Shown: positions 1 through 9,275, numbered from the stretch's first letter. The stretch is 56,989 nucleotides of DNA from CAZGCA01 sp964524145 (GCA_964524145.1 CAZGCA010000034.1:1-56989); one strand, 5' to 3'. Notes: generated by a model not told the origin, from the letters alone. Numbers and translations: made by a program.

Positions 1-121
1 AGGCTGGTTCAGATCATGCGGATATACCGCAGCTCAACATTAGGATGCTCTAGCGGACATGGGAGGATCGCCTTGTGGATGCCCGGTGTCACTTGATGCC
101 TGCGGGAGAGGTATGATTGCT

Positions 122-1690
122 ATGAAAATGGAAACGCTGGCGGTAATGGTCGGACTGTTGCTTGCCATGTCGGTTGCTGAAGGGAACGAGATGGATGGGA
201 AAGCGAAACTCGTGGTCACTGTTCGGGACGGGTCAGGCGCGAAGCTGCCTTTCAGGGCGTATCTGAAGGATTCGAAAGGGCGTGCGGTATTCCCTCCGGG
301 GACGATCAAGTACCAGAAGTACAACAGGAAACGGAACGTCGACGAACGCCATTTCGTAGCTGACGGCGTGTTTTCCTGCGAACTCGATCCGGACTCTTAC
401 ACGTTGAGGGTCGAAAAAGGAATGGAGTGGGTTCCTCATGAGGAGCAGATCGATATGACGGCTGGCCGAAATGTCGACAGAAGGATCGCTCTCCAGCGTT
501 GGATCGATATGAACGAGCTCGGGTGGTACTCGGGAGACACGCACATTCATCGCCCGATAGACGAAGTGGCGCCGTGCCTGCTTGCTGAGGATCTGAATTT
601 CGGCGCTAACATTGCCTATTGGAATTCCAACGATCTCTACAAGCAAGAGCGTAGGAATCGGCCCACGGACGCGATCAATGTCATTGACGAACGGCACGCC
701 TACTGCCAGGCAGCCCAGGAGATCGAGCGGCTCGGCAAAGGATGGGGTGCAGTGATGTTTATGGGCGAGTTCGACCGGGTTACGCAGGAAGCGGGAGAGT
801 TCTATCCACTTACGACCACGTTCTGCGAGCGGGCGCGACATGGCGGTGCACATATAGATCTCGAGAAATCCGTGTGGCGGTGCGTGCCCATCTGCGCGGC
901 CTTGGGCCTGGGTGATTCCATCGGGATCGTCCACAACCATTTTCACCCGCGCGCGTTTCTGCCGATGACAATGATCCGGGACGCCATCGTGCCGCCAGAG
1001 AAGCTCGGTATGACACCGCGCGAGTGTGCGCTCTACACGATGAGCCTGTATTACCATCTGCTGAACTGCGGACTGCGAATCGGCGCGTCCGGCGGAAGTG
1101 CAAACGGCGTCATGCCATCGCCCGTAGGGTACGAGAGAACGTACGTTCGGCTCGACGGCGGGTTCAGCGCTCAGGCGTGGCTCGCGGGCCTGAAAGCAGG
1201 ACGCAGTTTCGCCACGAACGGTCCTGTCCTCGACTTCACAGTTGCCGGTCGCCAAGTGGGCGATTCCATTGTTTTGGACGCACGGGACGTTACACTCGAA
1301 GTCGAGTGTGATGCGAGATCACAAGGTCCGATAGAGACTGTCGAGATACTCCACAACGGCAACGTCATAGCTGCGGAGACTTCTGATGCCGGCACCCGAG
1401 AACTGACGTTCCGGCGCGAGCTCGAGCTTTCTCCGGGATGGGTTGCGGCGCGCTGTTTCGAAAAGTCGAGCGTGAGTCAGGTCTACGCAGCCACCAGTCC
1501 GGTCTATCTTGAATACGGTAATGAGGAGTTTGCTGTACCCGAAAGTGCTGCGTACTACCGCGATTTCGTGCAGATGTTGATTGACCAGTCAGAACGGGAG
1601 AACAGGTTTCCCGACCCGGCCCAGCGTGCCGGCGCGATGGCGATCCTCGAACAGGCACGCGATTTCTATGGACAGCTTTCCGAGCGATGA
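122..1690 (+). CDS. Secreted CehA/McbA-type PHP-domain metallohydrolase
   Basis: About 522 residues from ATG 122; ATG 113 is also possible, but a GGGAG-type ribosome site at 104-110 fits 122 better. The N-terminus is a short signal peptide (hydrophobic LAVMVGLLLAMSV), so the product is probably exported. A beta-rich region (residues about 28-125) is followed by the PHP-type motif GDTHIHR near residue 140. The C-terminal half has the CehA-family block VGYERTYVRLDGGFSAQAW followed by an AGRSFATNGPVLDF-like stretch. This family includes metal-dependent phosphoesterases and the carbaryl hydrolase CehA; the substrate here is unknown. The segment that usually carries a metal ligand before VGY reads ASGGSANGV, which may be a lineage variant. 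It ends convergently with the EF-G-like gene, 67 bp away. The family call is firm; the function is inferred. Confidence 0.82.
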   Translation: MKMETLAVMVGLLLAMSVAEGNEMDGKAKLVVTVRDGSGAKLPFRAYLKDSKGRAVFPPGTIKYQKYNRKRNVDERHFVADGVFSCELDPDSYTLRVEKGMEWVPHEEQIDMTAGRNVDRRIALQRWIDMNELGWYSGDTHIHRPIDEVAPCLLAEDLNFGANIAYWNSNDLYKQERRNRPTDAINVIDERHAYCQAAQEIERLGKGWGAVMFMGEFDRVTQEAGEFYPLTTTFCERARHGGAHIDLEKSVWRCVPICAALGLGDSIGIVHNHFHPRAFLPMTMIRDAIVPPEKLGMTPRECALYTMSLYYHLLNCGLRIGASGGSANGVMPSPVGYERTYVRLDGGFSAQAWLAGLKAGRSFATNGPVLDFTVAGRQVGDSIVLDARDVTLEVECDARSQGPIETVEILHNGNVIAAETSDAGTRELTFRRELELSPGWVAARCFEKSSVSQVYAATSPVYLEYGNEEFAVPESAAYYRDFVQMLIDQSERENRFPDPAQRAGAMAILEQARDFYGQLSER

Positions 1691-1757
1691 TCGAGACCAG
1701 AAGGAGAGGACGACTATGTCATCACGTAGCCTTGACCGCCGCGGTCGGGCGCTACTT

Positions 1758-3803
1758 CTAGGTTTCCTCTTTCTCTTTCTGAGCGCTGGCTATGATTCCC
1801 TGCGCAAGGCGTTCGGGAACCTCGTCGTAATGCGAGAGCTTCATCGAGAACGATCCCCGCCCACCGGTCATCGAGCGGAGGTCAGTGCTGTATCGCAGCA
1901 CTTCTGCAAAAGGCACCTGGGCTTTGATAACCTGTTTGCCGGCACGAGGTTCCATGCCGGCAATCCGGCCGCGCCGCCCGTTGAGATCGCCGGTAATGTC
2001 TCCCATGGCGTCGTCCGGCACGACAACCTCGAGTTCCATGACGGGTTCAAGGAGACAGTGCTTGACGCCCAGCACAGCCTTTTGAATGGCCATCGAGCCG
2101 GCGATATGGAAGGCCATGTCGGACGAGTCGACGGTATGATAGGTTCCGTCGTAGAGGGTGACTTTGATGTCCACAACGGGGTATCCGGCGATGATACCCT
2201 TCTGCAGCGCCTCGACTATGCCTTTCTCGACCGCGGGGATGTAGTTTCTCGGGATGGCCCCGCCGACTATCTTGTCGACGAACTCGAACCCTTCGCCATG
2301 CGGCAAAGGTTCGACCTTTATCCAGCAGTCGCCGTACTGGCCCCGGCCGCCCGACTGGCGTTTGTAACGTCCCTGGACATCTGTTTTCCCCTTGATGGTT
2401 TCTTTGTATGGAACCTTGGGCAGCTTCGTCTCGATATCGACTTTGTACTTGTTCTTGAGCCTTGATATCTGAACGTCAAGGTGGAGATCGCCCATACCGG
2501 CAATGATGTGGTCGCGCGTGGCCTCGTCTCGGTAGCTCAAGAACGTCGGGTCTTCGTCTGTGAGTTTGCGCAGCGCCTGACCGATCTTGTCCTCGTCCGC
2601 ACGAGACTTGGGCTCGATTGCGATTCGGGTCCAAGGTTCCGGGAATGGGATGCCGGGGAGCTTGAGCTTCTGCTGCATGCCGCACACGGCATCGCCCGCC
2701 ACCGTGCTCTTCAGCTTGGGTATGGCAACAATATCACCTGGTCCGGCAGCCTCAACCGTGGCCTGCTCCTTGCCTTGCATTTGAAGGATGTTGCCGAGCC
2801 GTTCTTTGACGCCTTTTGAAGCGTTGAAGAACTCGGAGTCGGCTTTCAGAGTGCCCGAGAATATCCGTACGCAGGTGAGGTTGCCCACGAATGCGGTAAG
2901 GGTTTTGAACGCCAACCCACAAAGGGGCCCGTTAGGATCGGCATGGATTTCGACCTCCTCCTCGGCTCCTTTTGTCGCTTTGCGCGGTAGGCAATCGGCG
3001 GGCGACGGCATACAATCAACAATAATGTCCAGCAGTTCATTGATGCCGACGTTCTTCTCGACAGACCCGCAGAAAACGGGTACGATCGAACACGTCTTGA
3101 TGCCGGCAAGCAGCCCTCTGGCCATCTCTTCTTGCGACAGTGCCTCGCCCTCGAGGTATTTTTCGAGCAGAGCGTCGTCCGCTTCGGCTATGGCATCGAT
3201 AAGCTTCTCGCGGTATTTTGAGAACTGTCCCTTTGCGTTTTCCGGCACGGCAGACTCGTCCGAGGTCGCCATCAGATTGATAATACCTTCGAACGATGCC
3301 CCGGAGCCGATTGGCAGCCCTATGGGGGCGCACTTGGTGCCGTAGCTTTGCTCCAACTGGGTAAGAACACGGTAGAAGTCGGAGGTGTCCTTATCGAGCT
3401 TATTGATGAAGACAAGCCTTGGTGCTGAGTGGTCGTCTGCGTATTGCCAGCAGTTGTCGGTTCCGACCTGGAGTCCGTCGACGCCGTCCACAACCACTAC
3501 CAGGCTGTCCACGACCGGGACCGCCGCAACGACCTCGCCGATAAAATCGGCGTATCCGGGAGTGTCAATTATCTGAATGAGGTGGTCGCGGTGCTTGATG
3601 TGAACCAGCGAGAGGCTGATCGAGTTGCCGCGCTCTCGTTCCTCGTCGAGGAAATCCGAGACGGTGTTCTTATCCTCTATCCGGCCCAGCCGTGTCATTG
3701 CCCCTGTCTCAAACAGCCAGTGCTCGACCAGGGACGTCTTTCCTGCACCCCCATGGCCAACGATTCCTATGTTTCGGGTTTTCTTCACGTCTTTCTGCGT
3801 CAT
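1758..3803 (-). CDS. Elongation factor G-like translational GTPase
   Basis: 681 residues, close to normal EF-G length. The five-domain EF-G layout is intact. G1 reads GHGGAGKTS (residues about 16-24) instead of the GHIDAGKTT of housekeeping EF-G; G3 is DTPGYADF (about 80) and G4 NKLDK (about 134). Switch I RGNSIS replaces the usual RGITI. This pattern is typical of the second, EF-G-like (FusA2-type) paralogs rather than the main translocase, so a canonical fusA is expected elsewhere. The start has a good AAGGGAG site 6 bases upstream. The gene lies 77 bp downstream of htrA on the same strand, so it may be co-transcribed with dnaA-htrA. Cytoplasmic; the exact role of this subfamily is unsettled. 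Confidence 0.85.
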   Translation of the reverse strand: MTQKDVKKTRNIGIVGHGGAGKTSLVEHWLFETGAMTRLGRIEDKNTVSDFLDEERERGNSISLSLVHIKHRDHLIQIIDTPGYADFIGEVVAAVPVVDSLVVVVDGVDGLQVGTDNCWQYADDHSAPRLVFINKLDKDTSDFYRVLTQLEQSYGTKCAPIGLPIGSGASFEGIINLMATSDESAVPENAKGQFSKYREKLIDAIAEADDALLEKYLEGEALSQEEMARGLLAGIKTCSIVPVFCGSVEKNVGINELLDIIVDCMPSPADCLPRKATKGAEEEVEIHADPNGPLCGLAFKTLTAFVGNLTCVRIFSGTLKADSEFFNASKGVKERLGNILQMQGKEQATVEAAGPGDIVAIPKLKSTVAGDAVCGMQQKLKLPGIPFPEPWTRIAIEPKSRADEDKIGQALRKLTDEDPTFLSYRDEATRDHIIAGMGDLHLDVQISRLKNKYKVDIETKLPKVPYKETIKGKTDVQGRYKRQSGGRGQYGDCWIKVEPLPHGEGFEFVDKIVGGAIPRNYIPAVEKGIVEALQKGIIAGYPVVDIKVTLYDGTYHTVDSSDMAFHIAGSMAIQKAVLGVKHCLLEPVMELEVVVPDDAMGDITGDLNGRRGRIAGMEPRAGKQVIKAQVPFAEVLRYSTDLRSMTGGRGSFSMKLSHYDEVPERLAQGIIASAQKEKEET

Positions 3804-3880
3804 CTGTCTCCCTTTGTGAATGTTGCGATTCTCATCCTTAACCCACCCATGGGCCTTCGCATGTTTCCTTCGTTCTGGTT

Positions 3881-5038
3881 CTACTTGGCCTCAGGAGTAA
3901 ACGTGATTGTCTTCTCTTCTCCTGCCCTGTCAACAACTATGGTAACAACTGTCCCAACAGGCATTGTACCAAAAACCAACTGCGTGTCATCCTCATCGGA
4001 GATAGCCTGCCCGTTAACCTCCACAATGATGTCACCAGGCCTCAGTCCGGCTTTCCACGCAGGTGAATTCCTGTCTTCCGCTTCGACGACAACACCTTCG
4101 TTAACCGCAGCTCCGAGCTCCTGCACTATCCACGGCGTAAGATCGCCAACCCAAAACCCGAGGTCCACCTTTCGGACTCCGCCATACTTCAATATCTCGG
4201 CAATGGCCCAGTTCGCCTCGCTTATCGAAATGGCAAAGCTGATACCCTGATAGCCGCCGGTTTTGGAGAAGATGAAGGTGTTTACACCCACGATCTCGCC
4301 TGCCGCATTCACCAACGGGCCGCCGCTGTTACCCGGGTTGATAGCTGCATCTGTCTGTGTCATTCCTTTATAAAGCCGCCCGTCACGCTCGCCCTGAACG
4401 AACGACCTGTCAAGGGCACTCACAACGCCGACGCTTACAGAAGGCTGTGGCTCGTTGATTAAAAATCCGAAAGGGTTCCCAACGGCAATCACCCATTCGC
4501 CCAACATCAGCGAGTCAGAATCGCCCAGTTCCGCGACCGGCAAATCCGCGCCGCTTATCTGCAATATCGCTATATCAAGCTGGTGGTCCGCACCAAGAAC
4601 CTTTCCAGGAAACTGCCTGCCATCGGGGAGCGTAACGACGATCTTCTCAGCGGCCTCAATGACGTGTTCGTTTGTGAGGATATATCCTCGCTGGTCGAAG
4701 ATTACTCCCGATCCTAACCCAGGAATCTGGAGCTTCCTCCTTCGCCCCAAAAAACCAAAAGAACCCCAAATTTCGCCAAAAAAAGGATCTATCTCACGCA
4801 CGATGCGTGTCTGCATGACGGCAACGGTGACGACGGCTGGCCCCACACGTTCGACAGCTTTGACAATGGCGTTTCTGCGCGAATGAGCGATCTCGCCTTG
4901 GTCGTCCCCTATAGCCGTGCGCGTAGATATGGCGACCAGCACAAGACAGACCGAAAGCCAGGCGCCAGCATAAGTGAAGAACGTTGCTTTCCTTCGCAGC
5001 AGCGAACGGTTTGAAGAGAGGTTCAGCATGTTGATCAT
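3881..5038 (-). CDS. HtrA/DegP-family serine protease with one PDZ domain
   Basis: 385 residues. An N-terminal membrane anchor or uncleaved signal (residues about 20-42) precedes a trypsin-fold protease domain. The catalytic triad is visible: His125 in TNEHVIE, Asp155 in HQLDIAIL and Ser238 in NPGNSGGPL. A single PDZ domain occupies roughly residues 305-375 (NSPAWKAGLRPGDIIVEVNG). It would act on misfolded proteins in the periplasm. The start codon overlaps the dnaA stop as ATGA (5035-5038), which fixes the start and implies translational coupling. Family assignment is secure; the substrates and the reason for the dnaA linkage are unknown. Confidence 0.92.
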   Translation of the reverse strand: MINMLNLSSNRSLLRRKATFFTYAGAWLSVCLVLVAISTRTAIGDDQGEIAHSRRNAIVKAVERVGPAVVTVAVMQTRIVREIDPFFGEIWGSFGFLGRRRKLQIPGLGSGVIFDQRGYILTNEHVIEAAEKIVVTLPDGRQFPGKVLGADHQLDIAILQISGADLPVAELGDSDSLMLGEWVIAVGNPFGFLINEPQPSVSVGVVSALDRSFVQGERDGRLYKGMTQTDAAINPGNSGGPLVNAAGEIVGVNTFIFSKTGGYQGISFAISISEANWAIAEILKYGGVRKVDLGFWVGDLTPWIVQELGAAVNEGVVVEAEDRNSPAWKAGLRPGDIIVEVNGQAISDEDDTQLVFGTMPVGTVVTIVVDRAGEEKTITFTPEAK

Positions 5039-6384
5039 TCTCGTGCAAGAGCTTGGAGATGCTCTACGGTACGTCGCAACGGCAAGTCCGTTCTTATCTC
5101 GTCCTCGACCTTTTTGCAGGCGTGGTGGACGGTGCTGTGATCCTTGCCGCCGAAGGCGTCGCCTATTTCGGCGAGCGATATGGTAGGTATCATATCCTTG
5201 CAGAGGAACATGGCGATTTGACGGGGAAACGCGACAGCGCGCTGCTTGTTTCTGCTCTTCAGATCGGCGATCCTGAGGTCGTAGTGTTCCGCAACGACTT
5301 TTTGGATCAAGTCAGGCGTGACCTGCTTCAGCTCCGCTCTTCCAACAAGTTCGCGCAGCGACTCCTGGACGAGCTCAATGGTCACAGGTTCCCGCGTAAG
5401 CGACGAGTACGCACGTACCCTTATGAGGGCACCCTCAAGCTCGCGTATGTTGCTCGTGGCGAGTGAAGCGATGTAGTGGATCACCGCGCCGGAAATCTCC
5501 ATGCCGAGATCTTCGGCTTTCTTCTGCAAGATAGCGATCCGTGTTTCGGTATCTGGAGGCTGGAGATCAGCAACAAGGCCCCACTCGAACCGCGACACGA
5601 GGCGCTCCTGGAGACTGGGTATCTCTTTGGGTGGCTTGTCGCTCGATATTACTATTTGCTTGCGGGCATCGTAGAGCGCGTTGAACGTGTGAAAGAACTC
5701 CTCCTGGGTGCTCTCCTTGCCCGCGATGAACTGGATGTCGTCAATAAGCAGTGCGTCCACTTGCCGGTACTTGCTGCGAAACTTCTGGGTCGATTTGTTT
5801 CTTATAGAGTCGATGAGCTCATTGGTAAACTCTTCGGACGACATGTATACCACGATAAGAGGGTTGTCTCTTCTGCCGATCATAGCGTGACCGATACCCT
5901 GAAGCAGGTGTGTCTTGCCAAGGCCCACGCCGCCGTACAGAAACAACGGATTATAGGAAGCGGCGGGCGAATCCGCAACCGCCAGTGCCGCGGCATGCGC
6001 AAAGCGGTTGCTGGGCCCGACGACAAAGTTGTCGAACAAGAACCGCGGGTTGAGTTTGGCGGCCGTGGCGCGGGCGAATAAAGGGATTGGTTTTGGGGGC
6101 GCAATGGATTCCCGGTTTGCCTCAGCAGGTGAGAGGGCCGTCTCGCTTACCGTCACAAACACCACGGTGCAAGGTTCCCCCACAGCCTCGGAAACTGACG
6201 AGTCAATGATCTCTTGGTAGTGCGTCCTGAGCCAGTCGGCGACGAACTTGTTTGGCACGGCAACATGTATGACGCCATTTTCGAAAAAATGCAGCTTCGT
6301 CTGGACGAACCAGTTCTTATAGCTGTGGTTGTCAACACTTTCCTTCACGAGTTCCTTCGCCATTTCCCATACGTCTAAGCCCAT
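5035..6384 (-). CDS. dnaA: Chromosomal replication initiator protein DnaA
   Basis: 449 residues, normal length. Domain I (about 1-80) starts VWEMAKELVKESV. Domain III has the Walker A motif GGVGLGKTH near residue 150 and the Walker B motif LLIDDIQF, with the AAA+ sensor region following. Domain IV carries the DnaA signature GGKDHSTVHHACKK, which binds DnaA boxes. The start is supported by a GGGAGGA site just upstream. DnaA opens the replication origin and loads the helicase. Downstream it runs into htrA by a 4-base overlap; dnaN and recF are not adjacent. Upstream are matching DnaA boxes (6702-6721), consistent with autoregulation and a nearby oriC. Confidence 0.97.
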   Translation of the reverse strand: MGLDVWEMAKELVKESVDNHSYKNWFVQTKLHFFENGVIHVAVPNKFVADWLRTHYQEIIDSSVSEAVGEPCTVVFVTVSETALSPAEANRESIAPPKPIPLFARATAAKLNPRFLFDNFVVGPSNRFAHAAALAVADSPAASYNPLFLYGGVGLGKTHLLQGIGHAMIGRRDNPLIVVYMSSEEFTNELIDSIRNKSTQKFRSKYRQVDALLIDDIQFIAGKESTQEEFFHTFNALYDARKQIVISSDKPPKEIPSLQERLVSRFEWGLVADLQPPDTETRIAILQKKAEDLGMEISGAVIHYIASLATSNIRELEGALIRVRAYSSLTREPVTIELVQESLRELVGRAELKQVTPDLIQKVVAEHYDLRIADLKSRNKQRAVAFPRQIAMFLCKDMIPTISLAEIGDAFGGKDHSTVHHACKKVEDEIRTDLPLRRTVEHLQALARE

Positions 6385-6420
6385 TGTTCTTTCCTCCCGC
6401 GAAAAGTGCCGAGGCCCGGT

Positions 6421-6429
6421 TTATCAACA
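6421..6429 (+). promoter_or_regulatory. Possible weak DnaA box
   Basis: TTATCAACA differs at position 6 from the consensus. It overlaps a small inverted repeat (CAACAT-GCCG-ATGTTG, 6425-6440), so the match could be accidental. Confidence 0.25.
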
Positions 6430-6701
6430 TGCCGATGTTGGCCCACGCAGGGAACCAACGAGTTCGCAATTATCTTGCCAAAACTACCCATTCTACGATA
6501 CCATCAGCCAGTACGAGACACCTTGTCCCGAACAGAGCTTCGATCCTGCAAGGTTATAACCACCTCTGTTTACACACGTTAGGGAAGCGCCGCCTGCGCC
6601 GGACTCGCGGTGAGCAGTGGTTGCGGTTCCGGCAATTGCCGAACTGAGCAAAGCAAGACCGATGCAGTTGGCTTTTCTGGTGCCGGGGGCGTCCCGAGGA
6701 G

Positions 6702-6710
6702 TAATCCACA
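6702..6710 (+). promoter_or_regulatory. DnaA box (one mismatch)
   Basis: TAATCCACA differs from the consensus at position 2 only. Its start-to-start distance of 11 bp to the perfect box places both on nearly the same helical face, as in cooperative DnaA binding sites. Confidence 0.55.
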
Positions 6711-6712
6711 AC

Positions 6713-6721
6713 TTATCCACA
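6713..6721 (+). promoter_or_regulatory. DnaA box (perfect consensus)
   Basis: TTATCCACA matches the classical DnaA box exactly. It lies 329 bp upstream of the dnaA start and 2 bp after a second, one-mismatch box. Confidence 0.7.
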
Positions 6722-6841
6722 GCCTCAAAACGGTTAGATTTGGCGGTACATACGCTGGCGGAAAGAGCAAGTGTAGTGTTCAAGCGAAATAGAGGCGAGA
6801 GCGCGCTTCCGAGGCTCGATTTCAGTTGGATTTCCAGGAGG

Positions 6842-7243
6842 TCACGCGTCGAGATCATGTGTTTTTACCTCCTCCCAGACAGCGTCCATCTCTTCGAGCG
6901 AACACTCCTCAATCTTCTTTCCCTGTCGGGCAAGGCTGCGTTCCAGTTCGCCGAATCTTCGTTGAAACTTCCGGATGGAATGCGTAAGGCACGCAACGGG
7001 ATCACCACCGGTAAAGCGTGCGATGTTGAGGACGGTAAAGAGCAGATCACCGATCTCGCGTTTGGCAAGATCATCTCGGCCTTCTTTGAGCGCGGCCTCA
7101 AGCTCGTCAATCTCCTCTCGCAACTTCGCGATAGGGCCATGGACGTCCGGCCAGTCAAACCCCTTCTCCCTCGCCGCGACCTGAGCGTCGAGGGCCGAAC
7201 CGAAGGCGTCCCTTATCTCAAGTTCGTTTGGTTCTCCGCACAT
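6842..7243 (-). CDS. MazG-like nucleotide pyrophosphohydrolase domain protein
   Basis: 133 residues from ATG 7243, chosen because an AAGGGA site precedes it and homology begins there; the open frame extends further upstream without family similarity. It carries the all-alpha NTP pyrophosphatase pattern REEIDELEAAL (EExxE) and, about 20 residues later, EIGDLLFTV (ExxD), the Mg2+ ligands of MazG proteins. A single MazG domain of this size would hydrolyse (d)NTPs to monophosphate and pyrophosphate as house-cleaning. It is half the length of E. coli MazG, which has two domains. It faces the same way as dnaA, on the other side of the candidate origin. Confidence 0.85.
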   Translation of the reverse strand: MCGEPNELEIRDAFGSALDAQVAAREKGFDWPDVHGPIAKLREEIDELEAALKEGRDDLAKREIGDLLFTVLNIARFTGGDPVACLTHSIRKFQRRFGELERSLARQGKKIEECSLEEMDAVWEEVKTHDLDA

Positions 7244-7865
7244 CTGTTTGTTCCCTTCAGCCGGTACCGCTGCATCGAGCGATATTGGTAACAAGGCGCA
7301 TGTCCGAACAACAATCCAACAGCGGCTCTCCCGGCTTCCAGGTGACAGAGGTGAAACGTTGCAGTCACCGTTTGGGCCGGCACAAGAGTGAGTTTGCTCC
7401 CTTGGCAAGAATCACACACCGGAGATCTTGTCACCTTGGAATGAGCCGACGGAGCAGCACCCACAGGTTACCCAATCGCCTCAGAGAATTCTAAGCGTCC
7501 GAACACGTATTGTCAACAAAAAAAATCCCGGCCCGGAAACGGCTAGTTAACAAGGTTTGCAGCTGGCACGTTACAAGTGCCATTCTCATTTGGATCGCTT
7601 CGTTGCCTTTCTCGCAGGAAGCATGCAAGGACACGCCCCGTTTCGGACACTCGTGAGTTGGGGGTTGAAGAGATGAATCGGCCGAGTTCCGCAACCGGTA
7701 CAACAAGATACTCGTCTTTCGGGCGGCGCTCGATTCGGTATTCCGACCGGCTTGACTCACACTCAGAGGCAGGACTCTTGACATGGTTCTCGAGCATGCT
7801 GTAGACTCGAACGCGAGTTCCAGAGGTTGCACAACACCAGAAGGTTGATCCAGGGAAACCCGTTC
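7244..7865. other. Intergenic region without a supported gene
   Basis: 622 bp between the divergent mazG-like and radical SAM genes. Short open frames occur on both strands, but none has a good ribosome site with plausible composition. A candidate promoter for the radical SAM gene lies at 7778-7807. No tRNA or known small RNA fold was recognised. Confidence 0.4.
7778..7807 (+). promoter_or_regulatory. Candidate sigma-70 promoter for the radical SAM gene
   Basis: TTGACA (7778-7783), 18-bp spacer, TAGACT (7802-7807; 4 of 6 to TATAAT). It lies 58 bp upstream of the ATG at 7866. Confidence 0.45.
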
Positions 7866-9275
7866 ATGAGTGCTTCTATTGCGCTTATATATGCTCCGAG
7901 CAAGCATAAGCTTGCCGGCATGTTTGCTCTGCCCTGCCTGGGGGGGTATCTCAAACGGCAGGGTGTGGATGTCATGCTCATAGACGCGCCGCTCTTGGAA
8001 TACGATGTTCGAACCGCTCTCGAGAGGCTGGGCGAACTGGACCCGGACGTTATTGGCGTGTCAATCCCGCTCACTCAGCTCGTTTATGAATCGGTCGAGT
8101 TTATGAAACTCGTGCGAGCCCGGTTTCCCGACAAGTTGCTGATCGCCGGCGGGATTCATGCAACCCTGGTACCGCAAGATGTTGCTCCATATTGTGACGC
8201 GGTTGTCATCGGGGACGGCGAGCTTACCACACTGGACATCCTCGACCGGTACGGCACTGGTGACGATTGGCGGGAAACACCGGGCATCTGTTTTTTCGGT
8301 TCTGATGGCAAGCTTTTCTTCTCGGAACCACGTGCGATGGAACGGGATCTTGATCGTATCGGTGGACCCGACTGGTCGCTGATTCCTTTCGAGCAGTGGT
8401 ACGATGTCTTTCACTTCCATATCGAAGGTGAGATAGCGCTCCCGATGGTCTCGAGCCGCGGGTGCCCATTCAACTGCACGTTCTGCGCCAACAAAGCGCT
8501 CACGGGACGACGGGTACGATTCCGGTCTATCCCTTCATTTCTAGACGATATCGAGAAGGCCATGGAAGAGTTCGGAATCCGGTCGTTCTTCTTTCTCGAC
8601 GATGTCTTCACGCTGAAGAAAGACAGGGTTCGTGAATTCGCCGAAGAGAAGCTCCGTCGGAATCTTGACTTCAGATTCATTGCACAAACGCGCGCCGACT
8701 GTGTAGACGAGGAAGACATCCGAGTACTGAAAGAAGCGGGCTTGTTTGCGCTCGGGTTTGGCCTTGAATCGGCGGATCCCTTGATAATGGAGAAGATTAA
8801 CAAGAAGCTTCCCCTTCACAGGGTGAGGGAAGCGATGGACGCCTGTCGGAAGCATGGGATCCATTCCGGATTGACAATCATCATTGGCACCCCCTGGGAA
8901 ACGTTCGACTCATTGAAGACGACTTTCACATTCCTTGACGAGGTGAGTCCGGACTTGATTGGATTCTGTTTCTTCATTCCGTATCCGCGCACGGAATCAT
9001 TTCCGGAGGCTCTCGAGATAGGGGGGCTCAACTATCTGAATTGGGCGGATGCCATGAGCAACGAGCCGACCTACGCTGTGTATAGAGCCCCCGGGCTTCA
9101 AGGAGTTCATCCGGGGCTTATCCGCGACGCCATTATATGGAGCTACTATACTCGCTCGCCACACCGTCTCAAGAAGTACTTCGAGGGCTACTCGTGGCGC
9201 GGCGGACTCCCACAACTCGCGCGCTGTCTTCGAAGCACAAGAGTTTTGAAGAAACGGGGCCTCAGGTTCCGCTGA
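7866..9275 (+). CDS. B12-binding-domain radical SAM protein
   Basis: 469 residues from ATG 7866, with AAGG and CAGGGA sites upstream. The N-terminal cobalamin-binding-like Rossmann domain (about 1-150) includes ALPCLGGYLKRQG and IAGGIHATL, followed by DAVVIGDGE, the usual order in this class. The radical SAM core has the cluster motif CPFNCTFC (three Cys binding a 4Fe-4S cluster) in SSRGCPFNCTFCANK near residue 202. A C-terminal region of about 100 residues lacks recognisable motifs. Such enzymes perform radical methylations or ring rearrangements of lipids and secondary metabolites; the substrate cannot be read here. It precedes a YfhO-type membrane protein, hinting at an envelope lipid or glycan role (inference). 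Confidence 0.87.
   Translation: MSASIALIYAPSKHKLAGMFALPCLGGYLKRQGVDVMLIDAPLLEYDVRTALERLGELDPDVIGVSIPLTQLVYESVEFMKLVRARFPDKLLIAGGIHATLVPQDVAPYCDAVVIGDGELTTLDILDRYGTGDDWRETPGICFFGSDGKLFFSEPRAMERDLDRIGGPDWSLIPFEQWYDVFHFHIEGEIALPMVSSRGCPFNCTFCANKALTGRRVRFRSIPSFLDDIEKAMEEFGIRSFFFLDDVFTLKKDRVREFAEEKLRRNLDFRFIAQTRADCVDEEDIRVLKEAGLFALGFGLESADPLIMEKINKKLPLHRVREAMDACRKHGIHSGLTIIIGTPWETFDSLKTTFTFLDEVSPDLIGFCFFIPYPRTESFPEALEIGGLNYLNWADAMSNEPTYAVYRAPGLQGVHPGLIRDAIIWSYYTRSPHRLKKYFEGYSWRGGLPQLARCLRSTRVLKKRGLRFR

Larger units (their letters stand above)
6385..6841. other. Candidate replication origin / dnaA regulatory region
   Basis: A 457-bp stretch without a convincing gene between dnaA and the mazG-like gene. 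It contains a perfect DnaA box (6713-6721), a near-perfect one (6702-6710) in tandem at 11-bp spacing, a weaker match at 6421-6429, and a small palindrome GGTTATAACC at 6552-6561. A dnaA-adjacent gap with tandem boxes is the standard setting for bacterial oriC. I could not define an unwinding element with confidence. The dnaA promoter must also lie here, but I see no clear -35/-10 pair. Confidence 0.5.

Noticed and set aside
1715..2465. ATG with a good AGGAGAGGA site and a hydrophobic start (ALLLGFLFLFLSAG) running into the EF-G-like gene
   Set aside because: From 1758 on it is the exact antisense of a well-conserved gene; at most the start could be the relic of a truncated secreted protein. 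No family similarity.
5053..6081. Two long plus-strand frames opposite dnaA
   Set aside because: They mirror the codon bias of dnaA and have no ribosome sites or recognisable domains.
7491..7907. Minus-strand frame of 138 codons in the gap before the radical SAM gene
   Set aside because: Overlaps the promoter and start of that gene, lacks a ribosome site, composition is not protein-like.
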